Assembly: GCA_015057115.1 (NCBI GenBank)
Contig: SVEZ01000011.1
Location: 165 to 64,164 of the forward strand
Direction of reading: 5' to 3'
DNA: 64,000 nt
Source: Lachnospiraceae bacterium
Lineage (GTDB): Bacteria; Bacillota; Clostridia; Lachnospirales; Lachnospiraceae
Both the position numbers and the translations under genes were made by a program. Shown here one piece after another: positions 34,959-44,640 of the stretch (its first letter is position 1; every line of letters begins with the position of its first letter). The notes under the pieces are model-generated. The model was not told where the DNA came from. It did not search any database and was given only the letters and a program-made list of their open reading frames with translations.

Positions 34959-36281
34959 ATGAGTAAACCAGTAGTTGCCATCGTAGGAAGACCGAATGTA
35001 GGTAAATCTACGCTGTTCAACGCAATCGCGGGGGAAAGGATCGCCATCGTGCAGGATACGCCGGGTGTTACCAGAGACCGTATCTACGCCGATGTGACGT
35101 GGTTGGATCACGCTTTTACCATGATTGATACCGGTGGTATTGAGCCGGAATCCAAAGATATTATTTTAAGTCAGATGCGGGAACAGGCAGAGATTGCCAT
35201 TTCCACCGCAGATGTAATTGTATTTATCACGGATGTGCATCAGGGACTGATTGATTCCGATGCCAAAGTGGCGGATATGCTTCGTAAAAGCGGCAAGCCT
35301 GTAGTTTTAGTAGTAAACAAGGTAGACGATTTTAAGAAATACATGCCGGATGTATATGAGTTTTATAACCTGGGTATCGGAGATCCGATACCGGTTTCTG
35401 CTGCATCCAGATTGGGAATCGGAGATCTTTTGGATGAAATTGTAAAAGATTTTCCGGAGGGAGCAGAAGGAGAAGAGGAAGATGAACGTCCGAAGGTCGC
35501 CATTATCGGTAAGCCGAATGTGGGTAAATCTTCCCTTATTAATAAGCTTTGCGGCGAGAGTCGTGTGATTGTATCCGATATTGCGGGAACTACCAGAGAT
35601 GCCATTGACACGGATATTAAGTATGACGGCAGAGAGTATGTTTTCATTGATACCGCCGGAATTCGTCGTAAGAACAAGATTAAAGAAGAAATTGAGCATT
35701 ACAGTATTATTCGTGCTGTGGCGGCAGTAGAGCGGGCAGATGTGGTGCTTCTGGTGATTGATGCCACCGAAGGTGTTACAGAGCAGGATGCCAAGATTGC
35801 CGGTGTGGCTCACGATCGAGGCAAGGGTATCATCATTGTGGTGAACAAATGGGATGCCATTGAAAAGGACGATAAGACTATGTACCGGGAGACAGAGAAG
35901 ATCCGGGACATTTTAAGTTTTATGAACTATGCGGAAATCATGTTCGTATCTGCCAAGACAGGACAGCGTTTGAATAACGTTTTTGATATGATTGATGTGG
36001 TAATCGAGAACAACTCCATGCGTGTCGCTACCGGAGTATTAAACGAGATTATGACTGAGGCCGTTGCTATGCAGCAACCGCCTACAGATAAGGGTAAGCG
36101 CCTGAAATTATTCTATATTACTCAGGCATCTACCAAGCCGCCAACATTCGTTATTTTCGTAAATGATAAGAAGCTGATGCATTTTTCCTACCAGCGGTAT
36201 CTGGAAAACCGAATCCGCGATACCTTTGGTTTTAGAGGTACGTCCCTTCGATTCATAATCCGGGAAAGAAAGGGAGAGTAA
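34959..36281 (+). CDS. der: Ribosome biogenesis GTPase Der (EngA)
   Basis: A 440-residue double GTPase for 50S assembly. Domain 1: GRPNVGKST near residue 8, DTGG, NKVD. Domain 2: GKPNVGKSS near residue 185, [14 protein letters not shown]-terminal KH-like domain ends [18 protein letters not shown]. It starts 15 bp after the DUF512 gene; one base separates it from plsY. Confidence 0.98.
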   Translation: MSKPVVAIVGRPNVGKSTLFNAIAGERIAIVQDTPGVTRDRIYADVTWLDHAFTMIDTGGIEPESKDIILSQMREQAEIAISTADVIVFITDVHQGLIDSDAKVADMLRKSGKPVVLVVNKVDDFKKYMPDVYEFYNLGIGDPIPVSAASRLGIGDLLDEIVKDFPEGAEGEEEDERPKVAIIGKPNVGKSSLINKLCGESRVIVSDIAGTTRDAIDTDIKYDGREYVFIDTAGIRRKNKIKEEIEHYSIIRAVAAVERADVVLLVIDATEGVTEQDAKIAGVAHDRGKGIIIVVNKWDAIEKDDKTMYRETEKIRDILSFMNYAEIMFVSAKTGQRLNNVFDMIDVVIENNSMRVATGVLNEIMTEAVAMQQPPTDKGKRLKLFYITQASTKPPTFVIFVNDKKLMHFSYQRYLENRIRDTFGFRGTSLRFIIRERKGE

Positions 36282-36282
36282 G

Positions 36283-36948
36283 ATGATTACAGCAAGAATC
36301 TTATCCCTTATTATCGGGTATGTATGCGGGTTGCTTGAAACCAGCTACATTTATGGAAAAATGAAAAATACCGACATCCGGGAGCATGGAAGCGGCAATG
36401 CGGGAACCACCAACGCGTTGCGTACCTTCGGTATCGCCGGTGGTATCATTACCTTGTTAGGGGATGTGTTAAAAAGCGTAGCCGCTATTTGCATTGCCTA
36501 TGGACTGTTTCATGGAAGCTATCCGGGAGCGGCACATCTTTTGATGATGTATGCGGGATTGGGGGCTATTTTAGGTCATAATTTCCCGTTTTACCTGAAA
36601 TTTAAAGGGGGAAAAGGCATTGCCTGTACCGCAGGATTCATTGTGGCGTTTTGTCCGCTGATGATTCCGGTGTGTTTAATTGCTTTTATCGGGGTGGTCG
36701 CCTATACCCGCTATGTATCCTTAGGTTCGCTGGTGGTTGTGAGTCTGTTTTATCTGCAGCTGCTGCTGTTTGGGAATATGGGACTTTTATACGGCTCTGC
36801 AAAGTATTTAAATGAAATGTATCTGCTGGGAGCTGTCATTGTCATCTTGGCGGTGGTTCGCCATCGGGGCAATATTGTGAAGTTAAAGAACGGAACAGAG
36901 AACAAGATTAGTTTTCATAAAAAAGGAAAAGAGGAAAACAATGCGTAA
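36283..36948 (+). CDS. plsY: Glycerol-3-phosphate acyltransferase PlsY
   Basis: A 221-residue integral membrane enzyme with about five helices that transfers acyl from acyl-phosphate to glycerol-3-phosphate, the first step of phospholipid synthesis. PlsY motifs: REHGSGNAGTTNALR, GHNFPFYLKFKGGKGIACT, and LAVVRHRGNIVKLKNGTENK. Its last codons overlap gpsA by 8 nt, coupling it to the enzyme that makes its acceptor substrate. Confidence 0.97.
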   Translation: MITARILSLIIGYVCGLLETSYIYGKMKNTDIREHGSGNAGTTNALRTFGIAGGIITLLGDVLKSVAAICIAYGLFHGSYPGAAHLLMMYAGLGAILGHNFPFYLKFKGGKGIACTAGFIVAFCPLMIPVCLIAFIGVVAYTRYVSLGSLVVVSLFYLQLLLFGNMGLLYGSAKYLNEMYLLGAVIVILAVVRHRGNIVKLKNGTENKISFHKKGKEENNA

Positions 36949-37954
36949 AGTTAGTGTGATTGGTGCAGGAAGCTGGGGAACTGCTCTTGCCATTGTATTA
37001 AACGATAACGGACATGATGTGACCATCTGGTCCATTATGGAGGATGAGATTGAAGATCTGAAGAAGAACAGAGAACATAAGGCGAAATTACCGGGAGTGC
37101 ATATTGATGAAAAGATTCATCTTACCGCCAACCTGGAAGAAGCTATGACGGACAAGGATTTACTGGTATTGGCTGTTCCTTCTGTTTTTACCAGAAGTAC
37201 GGCAAAGAGTATGAAGCCTTTCTTGAAAAAAGATCAGCTCATCGTTACGGTTGCCAAAGGAATTGAAGAGGATACCAATCTGACTTTGGCAGAGATTATT
37301 AAGGAAGAACTTCCGGAAGCAGAAGTGGCTGTTTTATGCGGACCAAGCCATGCGGAGGAAGTGGGAAGAAGAATTCCGACTACCGTTGTTGCAGGAAGCA
37401 AGAAAAAAGCAACTGCAGAACTGGTACAGAATATTTTTATGAACGAGAATTTCCGCGTCTATACTTCACCGGATGTATTGGGTATGGAAGTGGGATCTTC
37501 ATTAAAGAACGTCATTGCCTTAGCTGCCGGAATGGCAGACGGTTTAGGATACGGAGACAACACCAAGGCTGCGCTGATTACCCGTGGAATTGCGGAAATC
37601 GGACGTTTGGCAGTAGCCATGGGAGCCAAGGTGGAGACTCTGCAGGGACTTACCGGAATCGGTGACTTAATCGTTACCTGCGCATCCGTACATAGCCGTA
37701 ACCGTAAGGCAGGATATTTAATCGGACAGGGCAAAACCATGAAGGAAGCAACCGAAGAGGTTAAGATGGTGGTAGAGGGTGTTTATTCTGCCAAATCTGC
37801 CCTTCAGTTGGCTGAGAAGTACCATGTGAGCATGCCGATTGTGGAACAGGTCAACAAGGTTCTCTTTGAAGACTTTCCGGCAAAAGAGGCTGTAAAGGAG
37901 TTAATGCTTCGGGATAAGAGAATCGAGCATTCAGATTTAAGTTGGGATGAATAG
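36941..37954 (+). CDS. gpsA: Glycerol-3-phosphate dehydrogenase [NAD(P)+]
   Basis: A 337-residue enzyme reducing dihydroxyacetone phosphate to glycerol-3-phosphate for lipid synthesis. N-terminal dinucleotide fold GAGSWGTALAIVL, then AKGIEE, CGPSHAEEV, SSLKNVIALAAGMADGLGYGDNTKAALITRG, and GLTGIGDLIVTC. It overlaps plsY, giving a coherent phospholipid-precursor pair. Confidence 0.98.
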   Translation: MRKVSVIGAGSWGTALAIVLNDNGHDVTIWSIMEDEIEDLKKNREHKAKLPGVHIDEKIHLTANLEEAMTDKDLLVLAVPSVFTRSTAKSMKPFLKKDQLIVTVAKGIEEDTNLTLAEIIKEELPEAEVAVLCGPSHAEEVGRRIPTTVVAGSKKKATAELVQNIFMNENFRVYTSPDVLGMEVGSSLKNVIALAAGMADGLGYGDNTKAALITRGIAEIGRLAVAMGAKVETLQGLTGIGDLIVTCASVHSRNRKAGYLIGQGKTMKEATEEVKMVVEGVYSAKSALQLAEKYHVSMPIVEQVNKVLFEDFPAKEAVKELMLRDKRIEHSDLSWDE

Positions 37955-37957
37955 TGT

Positions 37958-39184
37958 ATGAGTAAACTATTGATTGCGCAATCCGGTGGACCTACCGTAG
38001 CTATTAATGCAACCCTGGCAGGCATTTTAGATGCTGCCTCCAATAACCCGAGGGTTGACAAGATTTACGGTGGAGTCAACGGGATTGAAGGGGTTTTACA
38101 GGAAAGATTTATTGATCTTACCGATCTTGCGGTTGACAGAGAACAGTTAAAGATTCTTTGGCAGACACCGGCAGCAGCTTTGGGCTCCTGCCGTTGGAAA
38201 TTGAGTAGTGAAGAAGAGGACGAGGGCGCTTACGAGAAATTTATGGAGATCATGAAAAAGCATGATATTGCCTATTTTATCTATATTGGCGGCAATGACT
38301 CCATGGATACGGTAGATAAGTTAGCATCTTATTGCCGTCGTAAGAATATTGATGATTTTTATATCATCGGAGCCCCGAAAACCATTGATAATGATTTGGT
38401 GGGAACGGATCACTGTCCGGGCTTTGGTTCTGCGGCAAAATATATTGCCACCACTATGGCGGAACTGGAGCGGGATTGTCATGTCTACACCACCAAAACC
38501 GTAACCGTGGTGGAAATTATGGGAAGAAATGCGGGCTGGCTTACAGCAGCATCTGCGCTTTCCAGAATCCATGGCGCCAAGGGACCGGATTTAATTTATT
38601 TATGCGAGCGTCCTTTTGAATTGGAAACCTGCGCAAAGAAAGTGGAAGAGTTGTTAAAGAGCCAGGACTCTGTCTTAATTGCCTTGAGTGAGGGCGTCAA
38701 AGATAAGAACGGCCAGTATATTTCCGGAAGTCTGGCACCCCAGGGAGTGGATGCTTTTGGCCATGTACAGGTGGCGGGAGCAGCTATGGTTACTGCGGAT
38801 TATTTAAAGAATCGATTGGGATGTAAGACCAGAGCCATCGCTTTTAACCTGATGCAACGGGCCAGCGCTTGTCTGGCAAGTAAGAAGGATTTGGAAGAGT
38901 CCTTCCAGCTTGGCAGTGTGGCGGCAAAAGCGGTTATTGGTGCGGAAAGCGGCAAAATGGCCAGCATTAAGAGACTGGATAAAGAAAAATACACCGTTTG
39001 CTATGAGCTGGTGGATGTTTCCGAGGTGGCAAATCGCGAGCGAAAAGTGCCACTTGATATGATTACGGAATCCGGAGACGATGTGAAGCAGGAGATGGTA
39101 GACTATCTGTTGCCGTTGATTCAGGGAGAACCCCGAATCTTATATGAAAACGGCTTGCCGCTTCATATCCATTTGTATGAGTAG
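37958..39184 (+). CDS. 6-phosphofructokinase, probably PPi-dependent
   Basis: A 408-residue phosphofructokinase opening LLIAQSGGPTVAINATLAG. GGNDSMDT (about residue 110) sits at the nucleotide/pyrophosphate loop, and PKTIDNDL (about 140) carries Lys where ATP-specific enzymes have Gly (PGTIDND). The Lys supports PPi use; the loop Asn instead of the Asp/Gly of the classical types leaves some doubt. Begins 3 bp after gpsA. PPi-linked glycolysis fits an anaerobic fermenter. Confidence 0.9.
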   Translation: MSKLLIAQSGGPTVAINATLAGILDAASNNPRVDKIYGGVNGIEGVLQERFIDLTDLAVDREQLKILWQTPAAALGSCRWKLSSEEEDEGAYEKFMEIMKKHDIAYFIYIGGNDSMDTVDKLASYCRRKNIDDFYIIGAPKTIDNDLVGTDHCPGFGSAAKYIATTMAELERDCHVYTTKTVTVVEIMGRNAGWLTAASALSRIHGAKGPDLIYLCERPFELETCAKKVEELLKSQDSVLIALSEGVKDKNGQYISGSLAPQGVDAFGHVQVAGAAMVTADYLKNRLGCKTRAIAFNLMQRASACLASKKDLEESFQLGSVAAKAVIGAESGKMASIKRLDKEKYTVCYELVDVSEVANRERKVPLDMITESGDDVKQEMVDYLLPLIQGEPRILYENGLPLHIHLYE

Positions 39185-39231
39185 AATAAAAGTGGGGAGA
39201 ATCAGACTACGTCAATAGGAAGGAGAAAGCC

Positions 39232-41352
39232 ATGATCTATGTAATTAAAAAGGATGGTGCCAGGGAAGAATTTAATGTCCAGAAGGTTGTGGACGCAGTA
39301 AAGAAATCTGCGTACCGCGCCCTTATTACTTTTACCGACGCGGAATTAAAGTTTATTTGTGAGTTTGTTGAGGAAAAAGTGCGGGATTTGGGAATTGACG
39401 AGGTGCCCATTGCAACCATGCATAACGTGGTGGAAGGAGCCCTTGAGCGGGTTAATCCGCTGGTAGCCAAAAGTTATCGGGATTACCGAAACTATAAGCA
39501 GGATTTCGTGGCTATGCTCGATGAAGTATATAAGAAAAGCCAGTCCATTATGTATATTGGAGACAAGGAAAACTCCAATACGGACTCAGCGCTGGTTTCA
39601 ACCAAACGAAGCCTGATTTTTAATGAGTTGAACAAAGAGTTGTATAAGAAGTTTTTCCTGACTACCGAGGAGATTCAGGCAATCCGGGACGGCTATATCT
39701 ACATTCATGATATGTCCGCCAGAAGAGATACCATGAATTGCTGTCTTTTCGATGTGAAGACGGTTTTAACCGGTGGCTTTGAAATGGGAAATCTTTGGTA
39801 TAACGAGCCGAAGACCTTAGAGGTTGCATTTGATGTTATCGGTGATATTGTGTTAAGTGCCGCAAGTCAGCAGTACGGCGGATTCACCATTCCCAGCGTA
39901 GAGACGATTTTAGAGCCTTACGCAGAGAAATCCTACATCAAATATATGGAAAAATACACAGCCATGGGCGTGACCAAAGAGCGTGCCGAGGAAGAGACCA
40001 TGCGTGACATCACCAACGATTTCGAGCAGGGCTTCCAGGGCTGGGAATATAAATTTAACACCGTGGCAAGTAGCCGTGGTGATTATCCGTTTATTACGGT
40101 TACAGCAGGAACCGGAACAGGACGTTTTGCCAAATTGGCAACCATTTCCATGTTGAAGGTTCGTAAGAACGGTCAGGGTAAAAAGGATCGCAAGAAGCCG
40201 GTACTTTTCCCGAAGATTGTTTTCCTTTATGATGAGAACCTGCACGGTGAGGGAAAAGAGCTGGAGGATGTGTTTGAGGTAGCCATTGAGTGCTCCCAGA
40301 AAACCATGTATCCGGATTGGCTGTCCTTAACCGGAAAGGGTTATATTGCCAGCATGTACAAACGATACGGCAAGATTATTTCCCCTATGGGATGCCGTGC
40401 TTTTCTGTCTCCATGGTATGAGCGAGGGGGCATGTATCCGGCAGATGATCAGGACGAACCGATTTTTGTGGGACGTTTCAACATGGGAGCAATTTCCCTG
40501 CATTTGCCAATGATTCTTGCAAAAGCGAGACATGAAAGCAAAGACTTTTATGAAGTGCTGGATTATTATCTGGAGCTTATCAGAAACCTGCATATCAGAA
40601 CCCGTGATTATTTGGGAGAACTGCGAGCTTCCACCAATCCGCTGGCATATTGCGAAGGCGGATTCTTAGGCGGCCATTTGGGAATCCATGACAAGATTCG
40701 TCCGCTTTTAAAGGCGGCTACCGCTTCTTTTGGAATTACGGCATTAAATGAATTGCAGGAACTTTACAATAAGAAATCCCTGGTGGAGGATGGAGCTTTT
40801 GCTCTTGAGGTAATGGAGTACATCAACAAGAAAATCCAGGAGTTCAAAGAAAAAGACGGCATTATGTATGCAATTTACGGTACTCCGGCAGAGAACCTTT
40901 GCGGTTTGCAGGTAAAGCAGTTCCGTAAGAAATATGGTATTATTGAGGGAGTATCCGACAGGGAATATGTATCCAACAGTTTCCACTGTCACGTAACGGA
41001 GGATATTACGCCCATTGAGAAGCAGGATTTGGAATATCGCTTCTGGGAGCTGTTTAACGGCGGCAAAATCCAGTATGTGCGTTATCCTATCAGCTATAAC
41101 AAAGAGGCGGTTAAGACTCTGGTTCGTCGTGCCATGGACATGGGCTTTTATGAAGGCGTGAATTTGTCTTTGGCCTATTGTGATGACTGTGGTCACGAGG
41201 AACTGGATATGGATGTATGCCCGGTTTGCGGCAGTCGAAACTTAACCAAGATTGACCGTATGAACGGATACTTATCTTATTCCCGGGTAAAGGGAGATAC
41301 ACGACTGAATGAGGCGAAGATGGTAGAAATCGCCGATCGGAAATCTATGTAG
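39232..41352 (+). CDS. nrdD: Anaerobic ribonucleoside-triphosphate reductase
   Basis: A 706-residue class III ribonucleotide reductase that makes dNTPs by glycyl-radical chemistry. An ATP cone is at 1-90 (IKKDGAREEFNVQKVVDAVKKSAY), then the barrel with MNCCLFDVK and SSRGDYPFITVTAGTGTGRF. A C-terminal zinc site follows (CDDCG...CPVCG) and the radical loop RMNGYLSYSR, with Gly679 as the likely radical site. AAGGAG precedes the ATG. Its activase follows after 13 bp. Confidence 0.97.
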   Translation: MIYVIKKDGAREEFNVQKVVDAVKKSAYRALITFTDAELKFICEFVEEKVRDLGIDEVPIATMHNVVEGALERVNPLVAKSYRDYRNYKQDFVAMLDEVYKKSQSIMYIGDKENSNTDSALVSTKRSLIFNELNKELYKKFFLTTEEIQAIRDGYIYIHDMSARRDTMNCCLFDVKTVLTGGFEMGNLWYNEPKTLEVAFDVIGDIVLSAASQQYGGFTIPSVETILEPYAEKSYIKYMEKYTAMGVTKERAEEETMRDITNDFEQGFQGWEYKFNTVASSRGDYPFITVTAGTGTGRFAKLATISMLKVRKNGQGKKDRKKPVLFPKIVFLYDENLHGEGKELEDVFEVAIECSQKTMYPDWLSLTGKGYIASMYKRYGKIISPMGCRAFLSPWYERGGMYPADDQDEPIFVGRFNMGAISLHLPMILAKARHESKDFYEVLDYYLELIRNLHIRTRDYLGELRASTNPLAYCEGGFLGGHLGIHDKIRPLLKAATASFGITALNELQELYNKKSLVEDGAFALEVMEYINKKIQEFKEKDGIMYAIYGTPAENLCGLQVKQFRKKYGIIEGVSDREYVSNSFHCHVTEDITPIEKQDLEYRFWELFNGGKIQYVRYPISYNKEAVKTLVRRAMDMGFYEGVNLSLAYCDDCGHEELDMDVCPVCGSRNLTKIDRMNGYLSYSRVKGDTRLNEAKMVEIADRKSM

Positions 41353-41365
41353 AAAGAGTTGAGAT

Positions 41366-41914
41366 ATGAGATATCATAATATTACCAAGGATGATATGAA
41401 TAACGGAGATGGCTTGCGGGCAGTATTGTGGTTGTCCGGTTGCGATCATTGCTGTGAACAGTGCCAGAATCCCGTAACCTGGGATCCAAACGGAGGGCTT
41501 CCTTTTGATGAAGCTGCCAAAGAAGAATTATTTTCCGTTTTGGAAAAAGATTATATTTCCGGCATTACGTTTAGTGGTGGAGACCCGCTTTTTTTGGGAA
41601 ACCGGGAGGATGTAACAACATTAGCGAAGGAAATTAAAATGAGATTCCCAAAGAAGACAATCTGGTTATATACCGGCTATTTATATGAGCAGGTGGAGAA
41701 GCTTCCAATAATGGAGCTGATAGATGTGCTGGTGGATGGTCCTTTCGAGGTGGATAAGAAAGACAATCTTTTGCACTGGGTTGGAAGCAGCAATCAGCGG
41801 GTTATAGATATGCAGCAAACCCGCAAGACCGGGAAGGTGGTACTTCATCTGACGGAAGAAGTGGATACCACATTGATTGAAAAGCGGGAAAATGTAAGAA
41901 GCTGTTGCTGTTAA
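41366..41914 (+). CDS. nrdG: Anaerobic ribonucleotide reductase activating protein
   Basis: A 182-residue radical SAM enzyme that installs the glycyl radical on NrdD. The cluster motif is SGCDHCCEQCQNP (CX3CX2C), then GITFSGGDPLF (SAM binding). N-terminal YHNITKDDMNNGDGLRAVLW is typical. Length is slightly above the usual ~155-175 and the protein ends in an odd RSCCC, perhaps a species-specific tail. It is followed by a terminator. Confidence 0.96.
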   Translation: MRYHNITKDDMNNGDGLRAVLWLSGCDHCCEQCQNPVTWDPNGGLPFDEAAKEELFSVLEKDYISGITFSGGDPLFLGNREDVTTLAKEIKMRFPKKTIWLYTGYLYEQVEKLPIMELIDVLVDGPFEVDKKDNLLHWVGSSNQRVIDMQQTRKTGKVVLHLTEEVDTTLIEKRENVRSCCC

Positions 41915-41926
41915 GGCAGAGCATTG

Positions 41927-41970
41927 AAAAGCACCTTTGGATTTGAAATCTTAGAATAGGGTGCTTTTTC
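41927..41970 (+). terminator. Terminator after nrdG
   Basis: AAAAGCACC pairs with GGTGCTTTT around a 23-base loop, followed by TCTTTTC. Confidence 0.75.
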
Positions 41971-42045
41971 TTTTCAGGAGGGGATGCAAATTCCGGGGGA
42001 AAATTAAAACTGTGATACCAGGGCGTAGAAAGGAAGAAACGGATT

Positions 42046-42477
42046 ATGAAAATCAGAATTAAGAGATTAAGTGAAACAGCAGTGCTGCCTACCAGAGGAA
42101 GCAGTGCAGCGGCAGGCTATGATTTATATGCGGATATCGAAGAAACCACGGTGGCACCGGGAGAGACGAAAAAGATTCCGGCAGGCATCAGCGTGGAAAT
42201 ACCGGAGGGCTACTTTGGTGGTATTTTTGCTAGAAGTGGATTATCTACAAAAGAGGGATTACGGCCTGCAAACTGTGTGGGCGTTATTGACGCAGATTAT
42301 AGGGGACCGATTATGGTGGCATTGCACAATGACAGCAGTGTGGATAGAAGGATTACCCCCGGGGAAAAAATAGCTCAGATGGTAGTTATGCCATTTTTAT
42401 CAGTAGAATTTGAAGAAGTAGAGGAATTGACAGAAACAGAGCGTGGAGAAGGCGGATTTGGTTCTACAGGAAAATAA
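42046..42477 (+). CDS. dut: dUTP diphosphatase
   Basis: A 143-residue homotrimeric dUTPase that makes dUMP and keeps uracil out of DNA. All five motifs are visible: AAGYDLYA, ARSGLS, GVIDADYRGPI, GEKIAQMVV and RGEGGFGSTG. Placement after nrdDG groups nucleotide-pool functions, though a terminator lies between. AAGGAAG precedes the ATG. Confidence 0.97.
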   Translation: MKIRIKRLSETAVLPTRGSSAAAGYDLYADIEETTVAPGETKKIPAGISVEIPEGYFGGIFARSGLSTKEGLRPANCVGVIDADYRGPIMVALHNDSSVDRRITPGEKIAQMVVMPFLSVEFEEVEELTETERGEGGFGSTGK

Positions 42478-42540
42478 AGGCCGGTAAGAGGAGACGGAAA
42501 AGAAAAAACAATAAAAAACAAGAAAAATTGGATTCGTGGT

Positions 42541-42567
42541 TAAGAAAAGATTCATAGTAGCCGATGC
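42541..42567 (+). promoter_or_regulatory. Possible sigma-28 (FliA/SigD-type) promoter
   Basis: TAAG (42541-42544), 15 bases, GCCGATGC (42560-42567), against the sigma-28 pattern TAAA-N15-GCCGATAA. It lies 90 bp before the 42657 gene. An inverted pair AAAGGCCGG (42477) and CCGGCCTTT (42622) surrounds it. No convincing sigma-A promoter was found in this gap. Confidence 0.35.
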
Positions 42568-42656
42568 CAGAAATAGGATAACTATCGTTATTTTTGTTTC
42601 ATTATGCGCCGAGCATGGATGCCGGCCTTTCAAACACTACAAGGAGGTAGGAACAT

Positions 42657-43460
42657 ATGACAGGATTACACGGTATTTCTGCGTATCAGCAGATAAACAA
42701 AACCTGGCAGAAAGTCAACAATGGAGTGGAACGCGCAAATGCGTCAGCGCCATCTGAAAAGGAATCTTTAGAATCCATCAGGGAAAGTAACAATGGAAAA
42801 ATAGAAAGAAAGCCATGGTCGCCAATCGATACCACAAGTTCCCTTGTGCCGAAAAAAACAGAATACGGAAATGTAATCGGGAATGTACAGCTTTCAGATA
42901 AGGCAAAAGAGTACTACGAGAAGCTGAAAGGAAAATTCCATAACATGGAATTTATCGCTGTCAGCAAAGACATGAAAGCTCAAGTGAAGCAGAATGCCGC
43001 TGCCTATGGCAACGCCAGCAAAATGGTGGTGCTGATTGATGAAGAAAAGCTGGAACAGATGGCTGCGGATGAATCCTTCCGTAAAAAATACGAGGGGATT
43101 ATTGCCATGTCCCAGAATAAGCTAGAGGCAGCAAAAAACAGTCTGGCAAGCAGCGGAGCCAACGTAAAGAGTTTTGGCATGTCTGTGGATGCCAATGGAA
43201 AAGAGAGCTTCTTCGCTACCGTGGAAAAATCCCAGGATATTCAAAAGAAGAATATTGAGAAGAAGGCGGCAGAAAAGAGGGAGCAGAAAGTAAAAGAAAA
43301 GAAGAAGACCGAAAAGGATAAAGGGTATGTGACATTTGAAGCAACATCCGTGGAAGAACTGTTTTCCAGAGTACAGACCTATTCTTACAATGCGGCGGCG
43401 TCGATGGTTATGACAGAGGCAGAAAAGGCACTTGGTGCCCGGATTGATTTTAAAGGCTAA
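42657..43460 (+). CDS. DUF6033-like protein of unknown function
   Basis: A 267-residue hydrophilic protein without signal peptide or membrane helix. The central part (about 70-185) has the look of a Lachnospiraceae-specific family: YGNVIGNVQLSDKAKEYYEKL, then FIAVSKDMKAQVKQNAAAYGN and KMVVLIDEEKLEQMA. It is followed by a Lys/Glu-rich helix (about 190-225) and a short conserved end. AAGGAGGTAGG precedes the ATG. It is co-oriented and 11 bp from a second charged protein, so the two probably work together. The family assignment is from memory of its pattern, not from a search. Confidence 0.75.
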   Translation: MTGLHGISAYQQINKTWQKVNNGVERANASAPSEKESLESIRESNNGKIERKPWSPIDTTSSLVPKKTEYGNVIGNVQLSDKAKEYYEKLKGKFHNMEFIAVSKDMKAQVKQNAAAYGNASKMVVLIDEEKLEQMAADESFRKKYEGIIAMSQNKLEAAKNSLASSGANVKSFGMSVDANGKESFFATVEKSQDIQKKNIEKKAAEKREQKVKEKKKTEKDKGYVTFEATSVEELFSRVQTYSYNAAASMVMTEAEKALGARIDFKG

Positions 43461-43471
43461 AGGTGAAGGAT

Positions 43472-44566
43472 ATGAAAGTTGGCTTTTGTACAAAAATCCA
43501 AACTGCGTCAGTCATACAAACAAAGAAGGAACAAAGGGGGGCCATTGCAAAAAGTAATACCGGTCAAAAAAGAAGCGTTGGGGGATTAGCTTCCGGAAGG
43601 GCAGCAGTATATGAAAAGTCATCCATGTCCCAGGAAATGCGGCAAAAGATGAAAGAGTTAGATCAGGCTCCAAAGAAGGAAGCAGACAGGAAACGTCGGC
43701 ATATGGTGACGGATACAAGCAACAGCTATTTAAATACGCTAAAGAAAGCGGAAAGGAAAAGGGCTGAAAAAGCGAAAAAGCCGGTAAAGTACAATTACAA
43801 AGATGTTGCCAACAAGATACGGCAGGCAAAGACTTCGATTAGCGCCGGACAGGCGGTTTTGGCTGCACGCAGAAAGGTTTTGGAAATAAGAAGAAAAATT
43901 TCCTCCCACAGTGAGGATGCGGAAGAATTGCAGCTTGCACTCACCCATGCCAAACGGATGGAGATGGTTGCTCGGAAGAAAAAGCACAATCTGGAATTGG
44001 AAGAACTGGTTGTGCATACCCGGAAGCGGGATGAAATGCAGGATAAGGCAGAAGAAGCCGGGGAAACAATAAAAGATGCGTTCATTTCCGAAAATGAAGA
44101 GGAACTTATAGAACAGGAAGATGGAATTTTTGAAGAACGTAAGGAAATTCTGGAAGAAATCTCCGAAGAACTGACGAAAAGCGGAAATGAAAATGCCGGG
44201 GAAATACTGGATGAATTAAACGAAGTGGTGGCAGAGTTTGGTGAGGAAGAGTTAAAACAACTGGAAGAAGCCATGGAAATGCTGGAAAACATGGAAATCG
44301 TGGATCCTCATATGAGCGAGAAAGAACTGGAAGAATTAAAACGTAAACATCGGGCAGCGGAGAATAAGGCAATTGTAAAAGCAGAAATGGATTACCTGAA
44401 GGGGCTGTTTAGACACCAGGCAGAGCAGGGGAAAAGTGTGCCGGGGATGGGGAACGGAAGCGTCGAAATCCATTCCGGTGGCAGTGCTGCCATGCTGTCA
44501 GGAGGCGGTGGCGCAGAAGTCTGTATGGAAACTGCCGCTGGAGAGGGGATTGATATTCAGGTGTAA
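43472..44566 (+). CDS. Coiled-coil protein of unknown function
   Basis: A 364-residue very charged protein with no signal peptide. Residues ~90-330 are mostly helical: a basic part (AERKRAEKAKKPVKYNYKD), then an acidic coiled coil (EEELIEQEDGIFEERKEILEE). The last ~35 residues are Gly/Ser-rich with no LPXTG-type sorting signal. The frame opens at GTG 43463, but the ATG at 43472 with AAGGTGAAGG before it is the likelier start. The basic-to-acidic polarity suggests a scaffold or filament-like protein. No family recognised. Confidence 0.75.
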   Translation: MKVGFCTKIQTASVIQTKKEQRGAIAKSNTGQKRSVGGLASGRAAVYEKSSMSQEMRQKMKELDQAPKKEADRKRRHMVTDTSNSYLNTLKKAERKRAEKAKKPVKYNYKDVANKIRQAKTSISAGQAVLAARRKVLEIRRKISSHSEDAEELQLALTHAKRMEMVARKKKHNLELEELVVHTRKRDEMQDKAEEAGETIKDAFISENEEELIEQEDGIFEERKEILEEISEELTKSGNENAGEILDELNEVVAEFGEEELKQLEEAMEMLENMEIVDPHMSEKELEELKRKHRAAENKAIVKAEMDYLKGLFRHQAEQGKSVPGMGNGSVEIHSGGSAAMLSGGGGAEVCMETAAGEGIDIQV

Positions 44567-44640
44567 TTTCTCCGGGCTCTTGCTTTTTTCACAGCTTCTG
44601 ATTAAAATAAGAGTAATAAAAAACGAGGGGGTATAACGAT

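Noticed and set aside
42536-42757. 73-codon open frame before the DUF6033-like gene
   Set aside because: It overlaps the well-supported start at 42657 and its frame has no ribosome binding site.
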